Shown here in pieces: positions 53,668 through 61,658 of a stretch of DNA of 61,658 nt. Source of the DNA: Chloroflexota bacterium (GTDB lineage Bacteria; Chloroflexota; Anaerolineae; UBA4142); NCBI GenBank assembly GCA_016219275.1, contig JACRBM010000050.1, positions 1-61,658 of the forward strand. The letters are read 5' to 3'. The notes below the pieces were generated by a model, which was not told the DNA's origin, did no database searches, and worked only from the letters and a program-made list of their open reading frames with translations. How positions within the stretch are numbered: position 1 is the first letter of the stretch; each line of letters begins with the position of its first letter. The position numbers were made by a program, and so were the translations under genes.

Positions 53668-56600
53668 ATGCCGCGAATCTTTGACAACATTCGACAGTAC
53701 CTTGCGCCAGCACTCAAAGAAACATTGCATGTTGCTAACCGCGCTGATTTTTGTGTCGGCTATTTCAACTTGCGAGGATGGAAAGAACTTGACGCCTATA
53801 TTGAACGCTGGGCGGGCGGCGAAGAAAATCGCTGTCGCTTGCTCGTTGGTATGCAGAAGTTACCGCAGGACGAATTGCGCGAGTCCATCGGACTCATTGA
53901 ATCAAGCGGCATTGATAATCAAACCACAATCCGCCTGAAAAAGAAACTCGCCGAAGATTTCCGCGAACAATTGACCATCGGCGCGCCGACGAGCGCAGAT
54001 GAAGCCGGCTTGCGTCGTCTTGCAAAACAAATCCGCGCCAAGCAAGTCGTCGTCAAACTTTTTTTGCGTCACCAACTCCACGCCAAACTGTATCTCCTCT
54101 TTCGTTCCGATCCCATCAACCCCATCATTGGCTACCTCGGTAGTAGCAACCTCACGATGGCAGGTCTCTCCAAGCAAGGTGAATTGAATGTAGACGTGCT
54201 CGACCTAGATGCATGCCAGAAACTTGGCGCATGGTTCGAGGAACAGTGGAGCGACCGATTCTGCGTGGACATTTCGGACGAACTCGCGACGATCATCGAG
54301 CAATCCTGGGCACGCGAAGAGATGATTCCGCCGTATCACATCTACCTCGATATGGCATACCACCTTTCGCAAGAAGCGCGCGCTGGGCTTGCCGAATTCA
54401 GCGTCCCCGCACGCTTTGAACGTGAGTTGTTTGAATTTCAAAAAGCGGCGGTCAAGATCGCGGCACATCACTTGAATAAACGGGGTGGCGTCCTCATCGG
54501 TGACGTGGTTGGCTTGGGCAAGACTCTGATGGCGACCGCAGTCGCGAGCATCATGGAGAACGATCAGTTCCTCGAAACGCTGGTTATTTGTCCCAAAAAC
54601 CTGGTCAAGATGTGGAATGATTATCGGATGCGGTACGGCTTGCGCGCGACGGTTATGTCGCTGAGCCAGGTTCAGAATCAGTTAATGCGTCTCCCGCGGC
54701 ATCGTTTGCTCATTCTGGATGAAAGCCATAACTTGCGGAACCGCGAGGGCAAGCGGTACAAAGTCATCGAACAGTACATCGAAAAGAACGAGTGCAAGGT
54801 GATGATGCTCACCGCGACACCGTACAACAAGACCTACCTGGATCTCTCGAATCAATTGCGTTTGTTTGTGCCCGAGGACAAGGACATTGGCATTCGCCCC
54901 GAACGCTTGATTGGCGAGATTGGCGAAACGGAATTTATCCGCCGGCATCAATGCGGCTTGCGCACGCTTGCCGCGTTCGAGAAAAGCGATTCTACCGAAG
55001 ACTGGCGCGAGTTGATGCGCTTGTATCTCGTGCGGCGCACACGCGGCTTCATCCAGACGAATTACGCGAACCAGGACGAGCACGGACGTCGGTATCTCAC
55101 CTTTGCGGACGGGCGACGATCCTACTTTCCAACGCGCTTGCCGCGCAAAGTGCCATTCAAGATTGACGATGCCGATCCGAACGATCAGTACGCACGCATG
55201 TATGCGCCCGACGTGGTGGACACGATCAATAATTTGTGCTTGCCCCGCTATGGCATGGGCAACTATGCGGATCCGCCGCGTGTGCTCCTAACACCGGCTG
55301 AGGATGCAATTCTGCAAGACCTGTCCCGCGCGGGCAAACGCTTGATGGGTTTCTGCCGGACGAACCTGTTCAAGCGTTTGGAAAGTAGCGGTTCGGCGTT
55401 CGTGCAATCGGTCGAGCGGCACATTCTTCGTAATTATATTTTCCTGCACGCACTCGCAAACGATTTGCCGATTCCGCTGGGTACGCAAGGCGCAGAACTG
55501 CTCGATGCGCGCGTGAACGATGCGGACGAGGATAGCGGCGCGCAAGCGGAATTGTTTGACGATGAGAATGGCGAAGCGCAAGGCGTGATGCCGGGGAATG
55601 CGCTGCGCACCGAAACCGATTTCAAACAACGCGCCGCAGAAATCTACAATCAGTATGCGACGCAATACAAAACGCGCTTCAAGTGGTTGCGTTCCGCACT
55701 GTTCAAGAATCAATCGGCAAAGAAATCACGCGCCAAAGACATGGATTTGGTCGCCGATTTGCAGAGCGATGCCAACGCGTTACTACGGATTCTCACGCTG
55801 TGCCGCGATTGGGATCCGGCGCGCGATGCGAAATTGAACGCGCTCGAAAAACTATTGACGAAAAAACATCCGCGCGACAAGGTGCTCATCTTCACCCAGT
55901 TCGCCGATACAGTCTACTATCTCGAAGCACAGTTGAAAGCGCGCGGTCTGAAAAAACTCATGGGCGCAACGGGTGATTCGGCGGACCCGACCGAGTTGGC
56001 GTGGCGCTTTAGCCCGGTCAGCAACAATCAACGCGAGTACATCAAACCAGAGGACGAACTGCGCGTACTGGTCGCGACGGATGTGTTGAGCGAAGGTCAA
56101 AACTTGCAGGACTGTAACATCGTCGTGAATTACGATTTGCCCTGGGCGATCATTCGCCTCATCCAGCGAGCCGGACGCGTGGACCGCATTGGACAATTGG
56201 CGGAAGAGATACTGTGCTACTCATTTCTACCAGCCGATGGTGTCGAGCGCATCATTCGCTTGCGTTCGCGCGTGCGCCAACGCTTGCAAGAGAATGCCGA
56301 AGTGGTTGGCACGGATGAAATGTTTTTTGAAGACGACCGTAACGATCAAACCGTGCGCGACTTGTTCACGGAAAAGTCTGGTATCCTCGACGGTGAAGCG
56401 GATACCGAGGTGGATTTGGCATCGTACGCGTACCAGATTTGGAAAAACGCAACTGACGCCGACCCAGCACTCAAAACGACAATCCCGAATTTGCCACCCA
56501 TTGCGTTCTCAACGCGAGCACATACGTCTACGGCGCAGGCGCCTGAAGGCGTGCTGGTCTATCTCCGCACAGCCGAAGGTAATGATGCGCTCACATGGGT

Positions 56601-57078
56601 AGACCAGGATGGCAAGAGTGTCACCGAATCGCAGTATGCCATTCTCAAAGCGGCGGAGTGTTCAGCGGACACGCCGGCAATACCACGCGATGAAAAGCAC
56701 CACGACCTAGTTCGGCAGGGCGTCGAGAAAATTGTGCGCGATGAAAAAACGGTGGGCGGACAATTGGGGCGACCGTCCGGCGCGCGCTTCCGCACGTACG
56801 AACGCTTGAAGCGGTACGCCGAAAGCATCCAAGGCACATTGTTCGAGACGCAAGAATTATTGAAAGCGATTGATGAAATCTATCGCTATCCTTTGCGCTC
56901 ATCGGCGGTAGATGCGCTCAATCGCCAACTGCGCGCGAGTATTCCCGATGAACGACTCGCGGAAATTGTCATCAGTTTGCGCGAAGATGATCGGCTGTGC
57001 ATCGTCGAAGAGGAACAACAGACCCAGGAACCGCGCATCATTTGCTCGTTGGGATTGAGGGAGTTGGCGCGTGAGTGA
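53668..57078 (+). CDS. PLD-nuclease/SNF2-helicase fusion protein (defence or restriction)
   Basis: Residues 1-200 form a phospholipase-D-like nuclease domain with one HxK motif (HAKLYLLF, 138-145) and GSSNLT (158-163). From about 255 comes an SF2/SNF2 helicase: Walker A GDVVGLGKT (278-286), DESH box ILDESHNLRN, motif III LTATPYNK, and the C-terminal motifs VATDVLSEGQNLQDC and QRAGRVDRIGQ. The tail of about 250 residues is unassigned. The ATG at 53668 has GAGGAT upstream; a start at 53602 is less likely. Total 1136 residues. Together with the adenine methylase downstream it resembles a split ATP-dependent restriction system or a reduced DISARM-like set (DrmC-like PLD joined to a DrmD-like helicase). 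Confidence 0.9.
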   Translation: MPRIFDNIRQYLAPALKETLHVANRADFCVGYFNLRGWKELDAYIERWAGGEENRCRLLVGMQKLPQDELRESIGLIESSGIDNQTTIRLKKKLAEDFREQLTIGAPTSADEAGLRRLAKQIRAKQVVVKLFLRHQLHAKLYLLFRSDPINPIIGYLGSSNLTMAGLSKQGELNVDVLDLDACQKLGAWFEEQWSDRFCVDISDELATIIEQSWAREEMIPPYHIYLDMAYHLSQEARAGLAEFSVPARFERELFEFQKAAVKIAAHHLNKRGGVLIGDVVGLGKTLMATAVASIMENDQFLETLVICPKNLVKMWNDYRMRYGLRATVMSLSQVQNQLMRLPRHRLLILDESHNLRNREGKRYKVIEQYIEKNECKVMMLTATPYNKTYLDLSNQLRLFVPEDKDIGIRPERLIGEIGETEFIRRHQCGLRTLAAFEKSDSTEDWRELMRLYLVRRTRGFIQTNYANQDEHGRRYLTFADGRRSYFPTRLPRKVPFKIDDADPNDQYARMYAPDVVDTINNLCLPRYGMGNYADPPRVLLTPAEDAILQDLSRAGKRLMGFCRTNLFKRLESSGSAFVQSVERHILRNYIFLHALANDLPIPLGTQGAELLDARVNDADEDSGAQAELFDDENGEAQGVMPGNALRTETDFKQRAAEIYNQYATQYKTRFKWLRSALFKNQSAKKSRAKDMDLVADLQSDANALLRILTLCRDWDPARDAKLNALEKLLTKKHPRDKVLIFTQFADTVYYLEAQLKARGLKKLMGATGDSADPTELAWRFSPVSNNQREYIKPEDELRVLVATDVLSEGQNLQDCNIVVNYDLPWAIIRLIQRAGRVDRIGQLAEEILCYSFLPADGVERIIRLRSRVRQRLQENAEVVGTDEMFFEDDRNDQTVRDLFTEKSGILDGEADTEVDLASYAYQIWKNATDADPALKTTIPNLPPIAFSTRAHTSTAQAPEGVLVYLRTAEGNDALTWVDQDGKSVTESQYAILKAAECSADTPAIPRDEKHHDLVRQGVEKIVRDEKTVGGQLGRPSGARFRTYERLKRYAESIQGTLFETQELLKAIDEIYRYPLRSSAVDALNRQLRASIPDERLAEIVISLREDDRLCIVEEEQQTQEPRIICSLGLRELARE
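57032..57068. repeat. 37-bp direct repeat, copy 1 (in the helicase 3' end)
   Basis: This copy begins CGCGCATCATTTG and ends GGATTGAGGGAGTTGGC. It matches 57864-57900 with two mismatches. Confidence 0.85.
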
Positions 57079-57685
57079 TCTGGTTTTGATGCAGGGCGTG
57101 TTTGACGAAGCTGGGGATACGGGACACAGCGCGCGTTCCTCGCGCTATCTGGTGGTCGCCGGGATTGTGTGCAGTAATCTGGAACCTTTGCGACGAGTCG
57201 TTACGCGCACGCGCAAAAGTTTGGGTAAAGAGTTGCGCGAAATTCCCGAAATCAAAGCGTGGCACAGTCCGCCCAAACTCATTTTTCAGATGTTGAACCG
57301 GCTGGCGCAGTTGGACATTCAAATTTACGCGGCGATTTTGGACAAACAAGCGGCGCGCGTGCCGGACGATCCGGAAGATTGGTACCGCGCGACGTGCGCC
57401 GAGTGTGTGCGGCTGGTTCTGGCACAGCACTCGCGCGTAATTTTGACGATGGATCGCCGTTACACCAAAGCGAGTTTGTGGGATAAACTGGCGAACACGA
57501 TTGTGAACGCGCAACCGGTAGGAAGCACGTTGACATTCGTAAATGCAGACTCGCGGAACGAAAGAGCATTGCAAGCGGCGGACGTGGTCGCGTGGAGCAT
57601 CTTTCAAAAATACGCGCATGAGGATGACACGTACTACCGAGTCATTGAGGACAAGCAAGTGGGGGAATCAGTCATCGGATTCTGA
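57071..57685 (+). CDS. DUF3800 protein (RNase H-like fold)
   Basis: A 204-residue protein with DUF3800 landmarks: GVFDEAGDTGHS with the first acidic residues, LTMDRRYTK, and the C-terminal ERALQAADVVAWSIFQKY. DUF3800 is a predicted RNase H-like nuclease common in defence loci. It starts at a GTG overlapping the helicase end by eight bases, so translation is coupled. It is bracketed by the 37-bp direct repeats, which suggests that this gene was added to a two-gene helicase-methylase locus. Confidence 0.88.
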   Translation: MSDLVLMQGVFDEAGDTGHSARSSRYLVVAGIVCSNLEPLRRVVTRTRKSLGKELREIPEIKAWHSPPKLIFQMLNRLAQLDIQIYAAILDKQAARVPDDPEDWYRATCAECVRLVLAQHSRVILTMDRRYTKASLWDKLANTIVNAQPVGSTLTFVNADSRNERALQAADVVAWSIFQKYAHEDDTYYRVIEDKQVGESVIGF

Positions 57686-57912
57686 AAAAGAAAAACCGGC
57701 TCACCCTGGGAGTTGATTCTCACCGTCTAGCTTGCGCTGACGGAGTAGCACCGACTTACATCGGAGCAACAGGTCCAGGACTTACAAGTCCGGTCAATCA
57801 TCATTATACGGCATTCATAGTTTAGCGTCAAGCGCGTAAAATGCCCAATCAAATCGCAGTCATCGCGCATCATTTGTTCGCTGGGATTGAGGGAGTTGGC
57901 TGAAAGGGTGAA
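57686..57912. other. Intergenic gap with second direct-repeat copy
   Basis: It contains small hairpins (GGACTTACAAGTCC near 57777) and, at 57864-57900, the second copy of the helicase 3' end. No gene is supported. The second copy ends 12 bases before the next ATG. Confidence 0.6.
57864..57900. repeat. 37-bp direct repeat, copy 2
   Basis: Near-identical to 57032-57068 (35 of 37 bases). Confidence 0.85.
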
Positions 57913-58107
57913 ATGACTCAATCGAAAAAATCTACACCCGGCGCATCGGTGGACGAATTCTTCAACGAGCAAATGAAGAATCCGAAATTTCGCCGCGCGT
58001 ATGTGCAACTCGAACCCGAGTTTGCGCTCATTAAACAAGCCATCGAACGTCGCATCAAGCGCAAGCAAGCGCGCAAGTCGCGAAAACCTGGGGCGGTGAA
58101 GAAATGA
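57913..58107 (+). CDS. Small protein resembling the N-terminus of XRE-type antitoxins
   Basis: The first 47 residues (SVDEFFNEQMKNPKFRRAYVQLEPEFALIKQAIERRIK) resemble the arm that precedes the helix-turn-helix in many HigA/XRE antitoxins. Here a basic tail (RKQARKSRKPGAVKK) replaces the DNA-binding domain and the protein stops at 64 residues. AAAGGGTGAA precedes the ATG. It lies 23 bp upstream of the methylase. It may be a truncated antitoxin or a small accessory factor. Confidence 0.6.
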   Translation: MTQSKKSTPGASVDEFFNEQMKNPKFRRAYVQLEPEFALIKQAIERRIKRKQARKSRKPGAVKK

Positions 58108-58130
58108 AAATGATTACGGGGTGTAGATAA

Positions 58131-61100
58131 ATGCCGATCAACAAACCACTTGCCAAACGTTATCTCAAAGCATTTGATTTCTGCGCGCTCTTTATCGAAG
58201 AGTTGGGCTGGGATAAAAGCACCACGCGGCTCGCTCTGCGTGTCGAGGTGGATGGTCACGCGGAGCGGTACGAACTTGTCGCCGTCGCGCAGAAACGCGG
58301 GTTCGGTGTGTTCACGTGCACGCCGACCGACAGTCGCGCGATTCCGAATTATGCGATGCGGCGCAAGATTGATTCCCTGGTCGTCAAATCGGCGCACGAG
58401 CATCTGATTATCTTTACCGATGCGGCGCAGACGACCCAGGTTTGGCAATGGGTCAAGCGTGAAGCGGGCAAACCTGCCGCGTGCAGCGAGCATCATTTCA
58501 GCAAAGCGCAAGATGGCGAGCCGTTAATTCAGAAATTGGAGGCGTTGGCATTCTCGCTCGCGCAAGAAGAAGATTTGTCGATTGTGCAGGTGGCAGGCGC
58601 GGTGCGGGCGGGTCTTGACCTGGAGCGCGTGACCAAAAAGTTCTATGAGCGTTTCAAAACCGAGCACGCCGCGTTCCTAAAATTCGTCAAGGGTATCTCG
58701 GATGAAGCGGACGAACGCTGGTATGCGTCGGTGATGCTCGACCGCTTGATGTTCATCTATTTTATTCAGCGCAAAACTTTTCTGGACGGGGATGTCCATT
58801 ATTTGCGGAATCGTCTCGCAACAAGCAAGAAGAGCGGCGCGGATCGGTTCTATTCCCATTTTCTCACGACGTTATTCTTTGAGGGTTTTGCGAAAAAAGC
58901 GAGCGAACGTTCGGCGGCGACGAATACATTGCTTGGCAAGGTTCCGTATCTCAACGGTGGCTTGTTCACCAAACATCCGCTGGAAGAACGCTACGGCAAG
59001 GACATTGACATCGCCGATGCCGCGTTCGCCAAGGTGTTTGCTTTCTTCGACGAATACCAGTGGCATCTCGACGAGCGACCTCTGCGCGATGACAAGGAAA
59101 TCAATCCCGATGTGCTGGGTTATATTTTTGAAAAGTACATCAATCAAAAGCAGATGGGCGCGTTCTATACCAAAGAGGACATCACGGGATACATCGGCGA
59201 AGAGACGATTATTCCGCACCTGTTCGATGCGGCGGGGATTGGCGCGGCGCGGATCGCACCCATTTTGCAAGCCAATCCCAATCGCTACATTTATGATGCG
59301 ATAAAGCACGGCGTTGACCAGTCGCTACCCAAAGAGATTGCGGCGGGCATCAAGGATGTGGCAAAGCGAACTGAATGGAACAGGTCTGCGCCTGCTGAAG
59401 TTGCCTTGCCGACAGAAACGTGGCGCGAGGTCGTCGCGCGGCGCAATCGTTACGCCGAGTTGAAATCGAAAATTGAGAATCGCGAAATCCAAAACGTCAA
59501 TGATCTGATCACATTCAATCTGGACATTCGCCAATTGGCGCAAGATGTGATTGAGCACATTGAAGATCCTGATCAACTCCGCGCGTTGTGGCACGCGCTC
59601 GAAATTCTGGCAGTGCTCGATCCAACGGTTGGGTCGGGTGCGTTTCTGTTTGCTGCGTTGAATATCTTGGAAGCGTTGTACGAAGCGTGTTTGGATCGAA
59701 TGCAAGTGTTCCTGGATGAGTTGGAGCGTTCGGGCGAAAAGAGTCGTCCCGAAAAGTTCGGCGATTTCAAAGAGGTGTTGGCACGCGTTGCCGAACATCC
59801 GAATCGCCGCTATTTCATTTTGAAATCCATCATCGTCAACAATCTATACGGCGTGGACATTATGGGCGAGGCGGTGGAAATTTGTAAACTGCGCTTGTTC
59901 CTCAAACTCGTCGCCCAGATTGAACGCGCTGAAGACATTGAGCCGCTACCTGATATTGATTTCAATATCCGTGCAGGTAATTCGCTGGTTGGCTTTGCGA
60001 CGTACGACGAAGTGCGGAAAGCGGTGCTGGGCGACACACAAGGCAGAATGGATCTCGACGACGATATGACGCGGATTGACGAACGCGCCGAATTGGTGGA
60101 CCGCGCGTTCAAGATGTTCCGTGAGCAACAAACCAGGTTGGGTGGAACAGTCACGCCTGCCGACAAACAGAATTTGCGCGACCGCTTGAGCACGTTGGAA
60201 GCGGAACTCAATCGCTATCTTGCCAAGCAGTACGGCGTTGACCCGAACAAAAAAGCGACAGTCGAAAAATGGCGTGCGGCGCATCAACCGTTCCATTGGT
60301 TCATCGAGTTCTACGGCATCTTGAAACGAGGTGGCTTCGATGTGATCATCGGCAATCCACCGTATGTAGAGTACGGCAAGGTCAAGGGTGATTACACCGT
60401 GCGTGGATATAAAACTGAAGATTGCGGTAATCTGTATGCAAATGTGATTGAACGAAGCCTCAATCTATTGCAAAGTAAGGGTTGTCTCAGTATGATTGTT
60501 CCTGTCTCCCTTGTTGCAACACCCGGCTATCACTCAATTCGAGAACTGGTGCTTGAGTCAGGAACGTGCTTTGTCAGTTCATTCAATATACACCCAAGTT
60601 GCCTGTTCGAGGGTGCGAATCCGCGATTATGCATACCAATAGTTTTGCGCGGAAGGCAAAACGAGTTGTTTACAACATATTATCAGAAATGGTATGCACA
60701 GGAACGAAGTTTGCTATTTCAACGACTCACATACACGCGAATCCCTCGGCAAATTACGAGTGCAGTGGTTAAACGTGCAATCCCAAAAATTGGCAGTCAA
60801 ACAGGGCTTGATGTATTCACAAAACTAGTAGATGTAAAAAAGACCCTAACCGAGTTTGTTACTGTCAAATCGCGAACAAGTGGTACGATTTACTATCGTC
60901 GAACTTTCGGTGCATTTGTGCTCTTTTACGACTGCCCACCAAAAATGTTTGATGAGCACGAGCGTCCAATGTTACCAACAGAATTAAAGGAAATATATTT
61001 TTCCGCGCAATACGCCGATTTGATGTTGGCGATCTACTTTTCAAACGCCTACTATCTTTATACATACCTGATGTCTGATTGTCGGAATATGAATCGTCCC

Positions 61101-61163
61101 GAGGTTGAAACGTTCCCGATAAACCTTGGTATTCTGGATGCCAAAGTCACAGAGCAGCTGTAA
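58131..61163 (+). CDS. Eco57I-type adenine-specific DNA methylase, C-terminus truncated by an IS
   Basis: A class I N6-adenine methyltransferase. Motif I is DPTVGSGAFLFAAL (about 496), and motif IV GNPPYVEYG is near 742. The N-terminal 350 residues (KPLAKRYLKAFDFCALFIEELGWD; FIYFIQRKTFLDGD; GYIFEKYINQKQMGAFYTKEDIT) are typical of large Eco57I/type IIG-like proteins. The target-recognition region follows motif IV and stops abruptly at LGILDAKVTEQL. Homologues I recall continue about 80-100 residues to a conserved end. The TAA lies in the first bases of the IS at about 61159, so the stop is probably supplied by the insertion. Codon use becomes AT-richer from about 60400. Confidence 0.9.
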   Translation: MPINKPLAKRYLKAFDFCALFIEELGWDKSTTRLALRVEVDGHAERYELVAVAQKRGFGVFTCTPTDSRAIPNYAMRRKIDSLVVKSAHEHLIIFTDAAQTTQVWQWVKREAGKPAACSEHHFSKAQDGEPLIQKLEALAFSLAQEEDLSIVQVAGAVRAGLDLERVTKKFYERFKTEHAAFLKFVKGISDEADERWYASVMLDRLMFIYFIQRKTFLDGDVHYLRNRLATSKKSGADRFYSHFLTTLFFEGFAKKASERSAATNTLLGKVPYLNGGLFTKHPLEERYGKDIDIADAAFAKVFAFFDEYQWHLDERPLRDDKEINPDVLGYIFEKYINQKQMGAFYTKEDITGYIGEETIIPHLFDAAGIGAARIAPILQANPNRYIYDAIKHGVDQSLPKEIAAGIKDVAKRTEWNRSAPAEVALPTETWREVVARRNRYAELKSKIENREIQNVNDLITFNLDIRQLAQDVIEHIEDPDQLRALWHALEILAVLDPTVGSGAFLFAALNILEALYEACLDRMQVFLDELERSGEKSRPEKFGDFKEVLARVAEHPNRRYFILKSIIVNNLYGVDIMGEAVEICKLRLFLKLVAQIERAEDIEPLPDIDFNIRAGNSLVGFATYDEVRKAVLGDTQGRMDLDDDMTRIDERAELVDRAFKMFREQQTRLGGTVTPADKQNLRDRLSTLEAELNRYLAKQYGVDPNKKATVEKWRAAHQPFHWFIEFYGILKRGGFDVIIGNPPYVEYGKVKGDYTVRGYKTEDCGNLYANVIERSLNLLQSKGCLSMIVPVSLVATPGYHSIRELVLESGTCFVSSFNIHPSCLFEGANPRLCIPIVLRGRQNELFTTYYQKWYAQERSLLFQRLTYTRIPRQITSAVVKRAIPKIGSQTGLDVFTKLVDVKKTLTEFVTVKSRTSGTIYYRRTFGAFVLFYDCPPKMFDEHERPMLPTELKEIYFSAQYADLMLAIYFSNAYYLYTYLMSDCRNMNRPEVETFPINLGILDAKVTEQL

Positions 61164-61658
61164 AGTCCATTAAGGTTCGACCCCCAACAGTCCAGCGATA
61201 ACCGTACCCCCTGTTGAGGACGGTGATATAGTTTTTCTCAGAGGAATCAAGTCTCCTCAAGGAGAGAACTATGTCACACCGTACTGTGTTGACCGTTGCG
61301 CAGCGAGAATCTATATATCGCGAAAAACTAGCTGGGCACTCTATCCACGAGTTGGCGCAACAACAGCACTGCTCGGAAAGTTGTGTCCGCTGGTGGTGGC
61401 GGGTTGGACGCGACCACGGCGTCGCTGGTTTGCACCAGACTCGCGCCGCACGACCTGGGATAGGTGCCTTGAGTTCGTTTGATCCGATCGTCGCTGAACA
61501 CACTCTGCTTTTGAAACGGCTTCATCCCAAGCGGGGGGCGACGCGTATTTTGCATGACCTGGGCAACGATCCCGCACTTGCGGGACATCTATTACCCAAA
61601 CGCAGTAGTCTTGCCGAATTCTTTCATCAGCGTTGTCCCGAGCTGCTCCATGCCTATC
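61159..61658 (+). mobile_element. Left part of an insertion sequence (IS481-like)
   Basis: The element probably begins TGTAAAGTCC at 61159 within the methylase and runs off the window. A noncoding left end of about 110 bases includes a hairpin (TAGTTTTTCTC with GAGAGAACTA) before the transposase ATG. The right end is not in view, so the terminal repeat cannot be confirmed. Confidence 0.7.
61271..61658 (+). CDS. Transposase, N-terminal part (partial)
   Basis: An ATG at 61271 with AAGGAGAG nine bases upstream opens a frame to the window edge (129 codons). MSHRTVLTVAQRESIYREKL and the following AGHSIHELAQQQHCSESCVRWWWR form a homeodomain-like helix-turn-helix. LKRLHPKRGATRILHDLG and LPKRSSLAEFFHQ match the second helical segment of IS481-type transposases. 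The DDE catalytic domain lies beyond the window. Confidence 0.85.
   Translation, partial: MSHRTVLTVAQRESIYREKLAGHSIHELAQQQHCSESCVRWWWRVGRDHGVAGLHQTRAARPGIGALSSFDPIVAEHTLLLKRLHPKRGATRILHDLGNDPALAGHLLPKRSSLAEFFHQRCPELLHAY

Noticed and set aside
53668-57078. Calling the locus a complete DISARM system
   Set aside because: The DUF1998 gene (drmB) and the drmA-type helicase are absent, so only a loose resemblance is stated.

Overview
The window is GC-rich bacterial DNA, most likely from an anaerobic member of the Chloroflexota (Anaerolineae-like). The evidence is a bacterial-type CO dehydrogenase/acetyl-CoA synthase (CODH/ACS), a large MalT-type LuxR regulator of the kind abundant in that phylum, and a secreted LamG protein ending in a YLPSI-type tail. 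This placement is inference; there is no rRNA in the window.

Layout. (1) 1-16.4 kb, minus strand: one long Wood-Ljungdahl cluster. In transcription order it holds fhs, a DUF166-like gene, a cysteine-less HMA-fold protein, acsA, a GNAT acetyltransferase, acsB, a CBS-pair protein, a small membrane protein, acsD, a membrane protein, a NifU-like protein, a ferritin-like protein, acsC, a LamG protein and the corrinoid activator RACo. A core-MetE-type methionine synthase diverges at 16.5 kb. (2) 17.8-20.9 kb, plus strand: a secreted zinc-ribbon protein, a histidine kinase, an ANTAR response regulator and a V4R sensor. (3) 21-23 kb: a 14-heme-site NapC/NirT-type cytochrome c. (4) 23.2-25.8 kb: an ArsR/CadC-like repressor and metal-exporting P-type ATPase operon with a clear operator. 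(5) 25.9-35.9 kb, plus strand: methyltransferase, aminotransferase, then a block of LuxR, NAD(P)-binding protein, DUF4386, a probable selenoprotein of the C_GCAxxG_C_C family, and two tandem MDR oxidoreductases. This block lies between two copies of the 3' end of an iron-sulfur reductase gene. (6) 35.9-47.2 kb, minus strand: nuoB, nuoCD, nuoF, nuoG, nuoI and a membrane DsrM/HdrD-like iron-sulfur protein. Three toxin-antitoxin-like pairs sit at three of the gene junctions. (7) 47.3-52.1 kb: an ABC efflux operon whose ATPase carries a C-terminal cyclic-nucleotide-binding-like domain. (8) tRNA-Thr(CGT) at 52.4 kb, followed by a repeat-rich stretch. (9) 53.1-61.7 kb: a small RHH protein and a defence locus (PLD-SNF2 helicase, DUF3800, Eco57I-type adenine methylase) whose methylase is cut off by an insertion sequence.

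The carbon genes suggest acetyl-CoA synthesis or cleavage: formyl-THF ligase, CODH, ACS, both subunits of the corrinoid iron-sulfur protein (CFeSP), its reductive activator, and a MetE that may draw methyl groups from CFeSP. The Nuo peripheral arm and the multiheme cytochrome would handle the electrons.

Three observations stand out. An in-frame TGA at 33089 sits at the redox-cysteine position of a C_GCAxxG_C_C protein and is followed by a bacterial SECIS-like hairpin. Three promoters (fhs, cytochrome c, signalling operon) share tandem TTTGACC boxes at exactly 11-bp period, with the last box exactly 9 bp from the -10, as PhoB/OmpR-family activators use. Many gene junctions carry a snap-back spacer built from a 7-10 bp word repeated several times and then reverse-complemented, with a different word at different loci, and versions of it also lie in frame inside genes.
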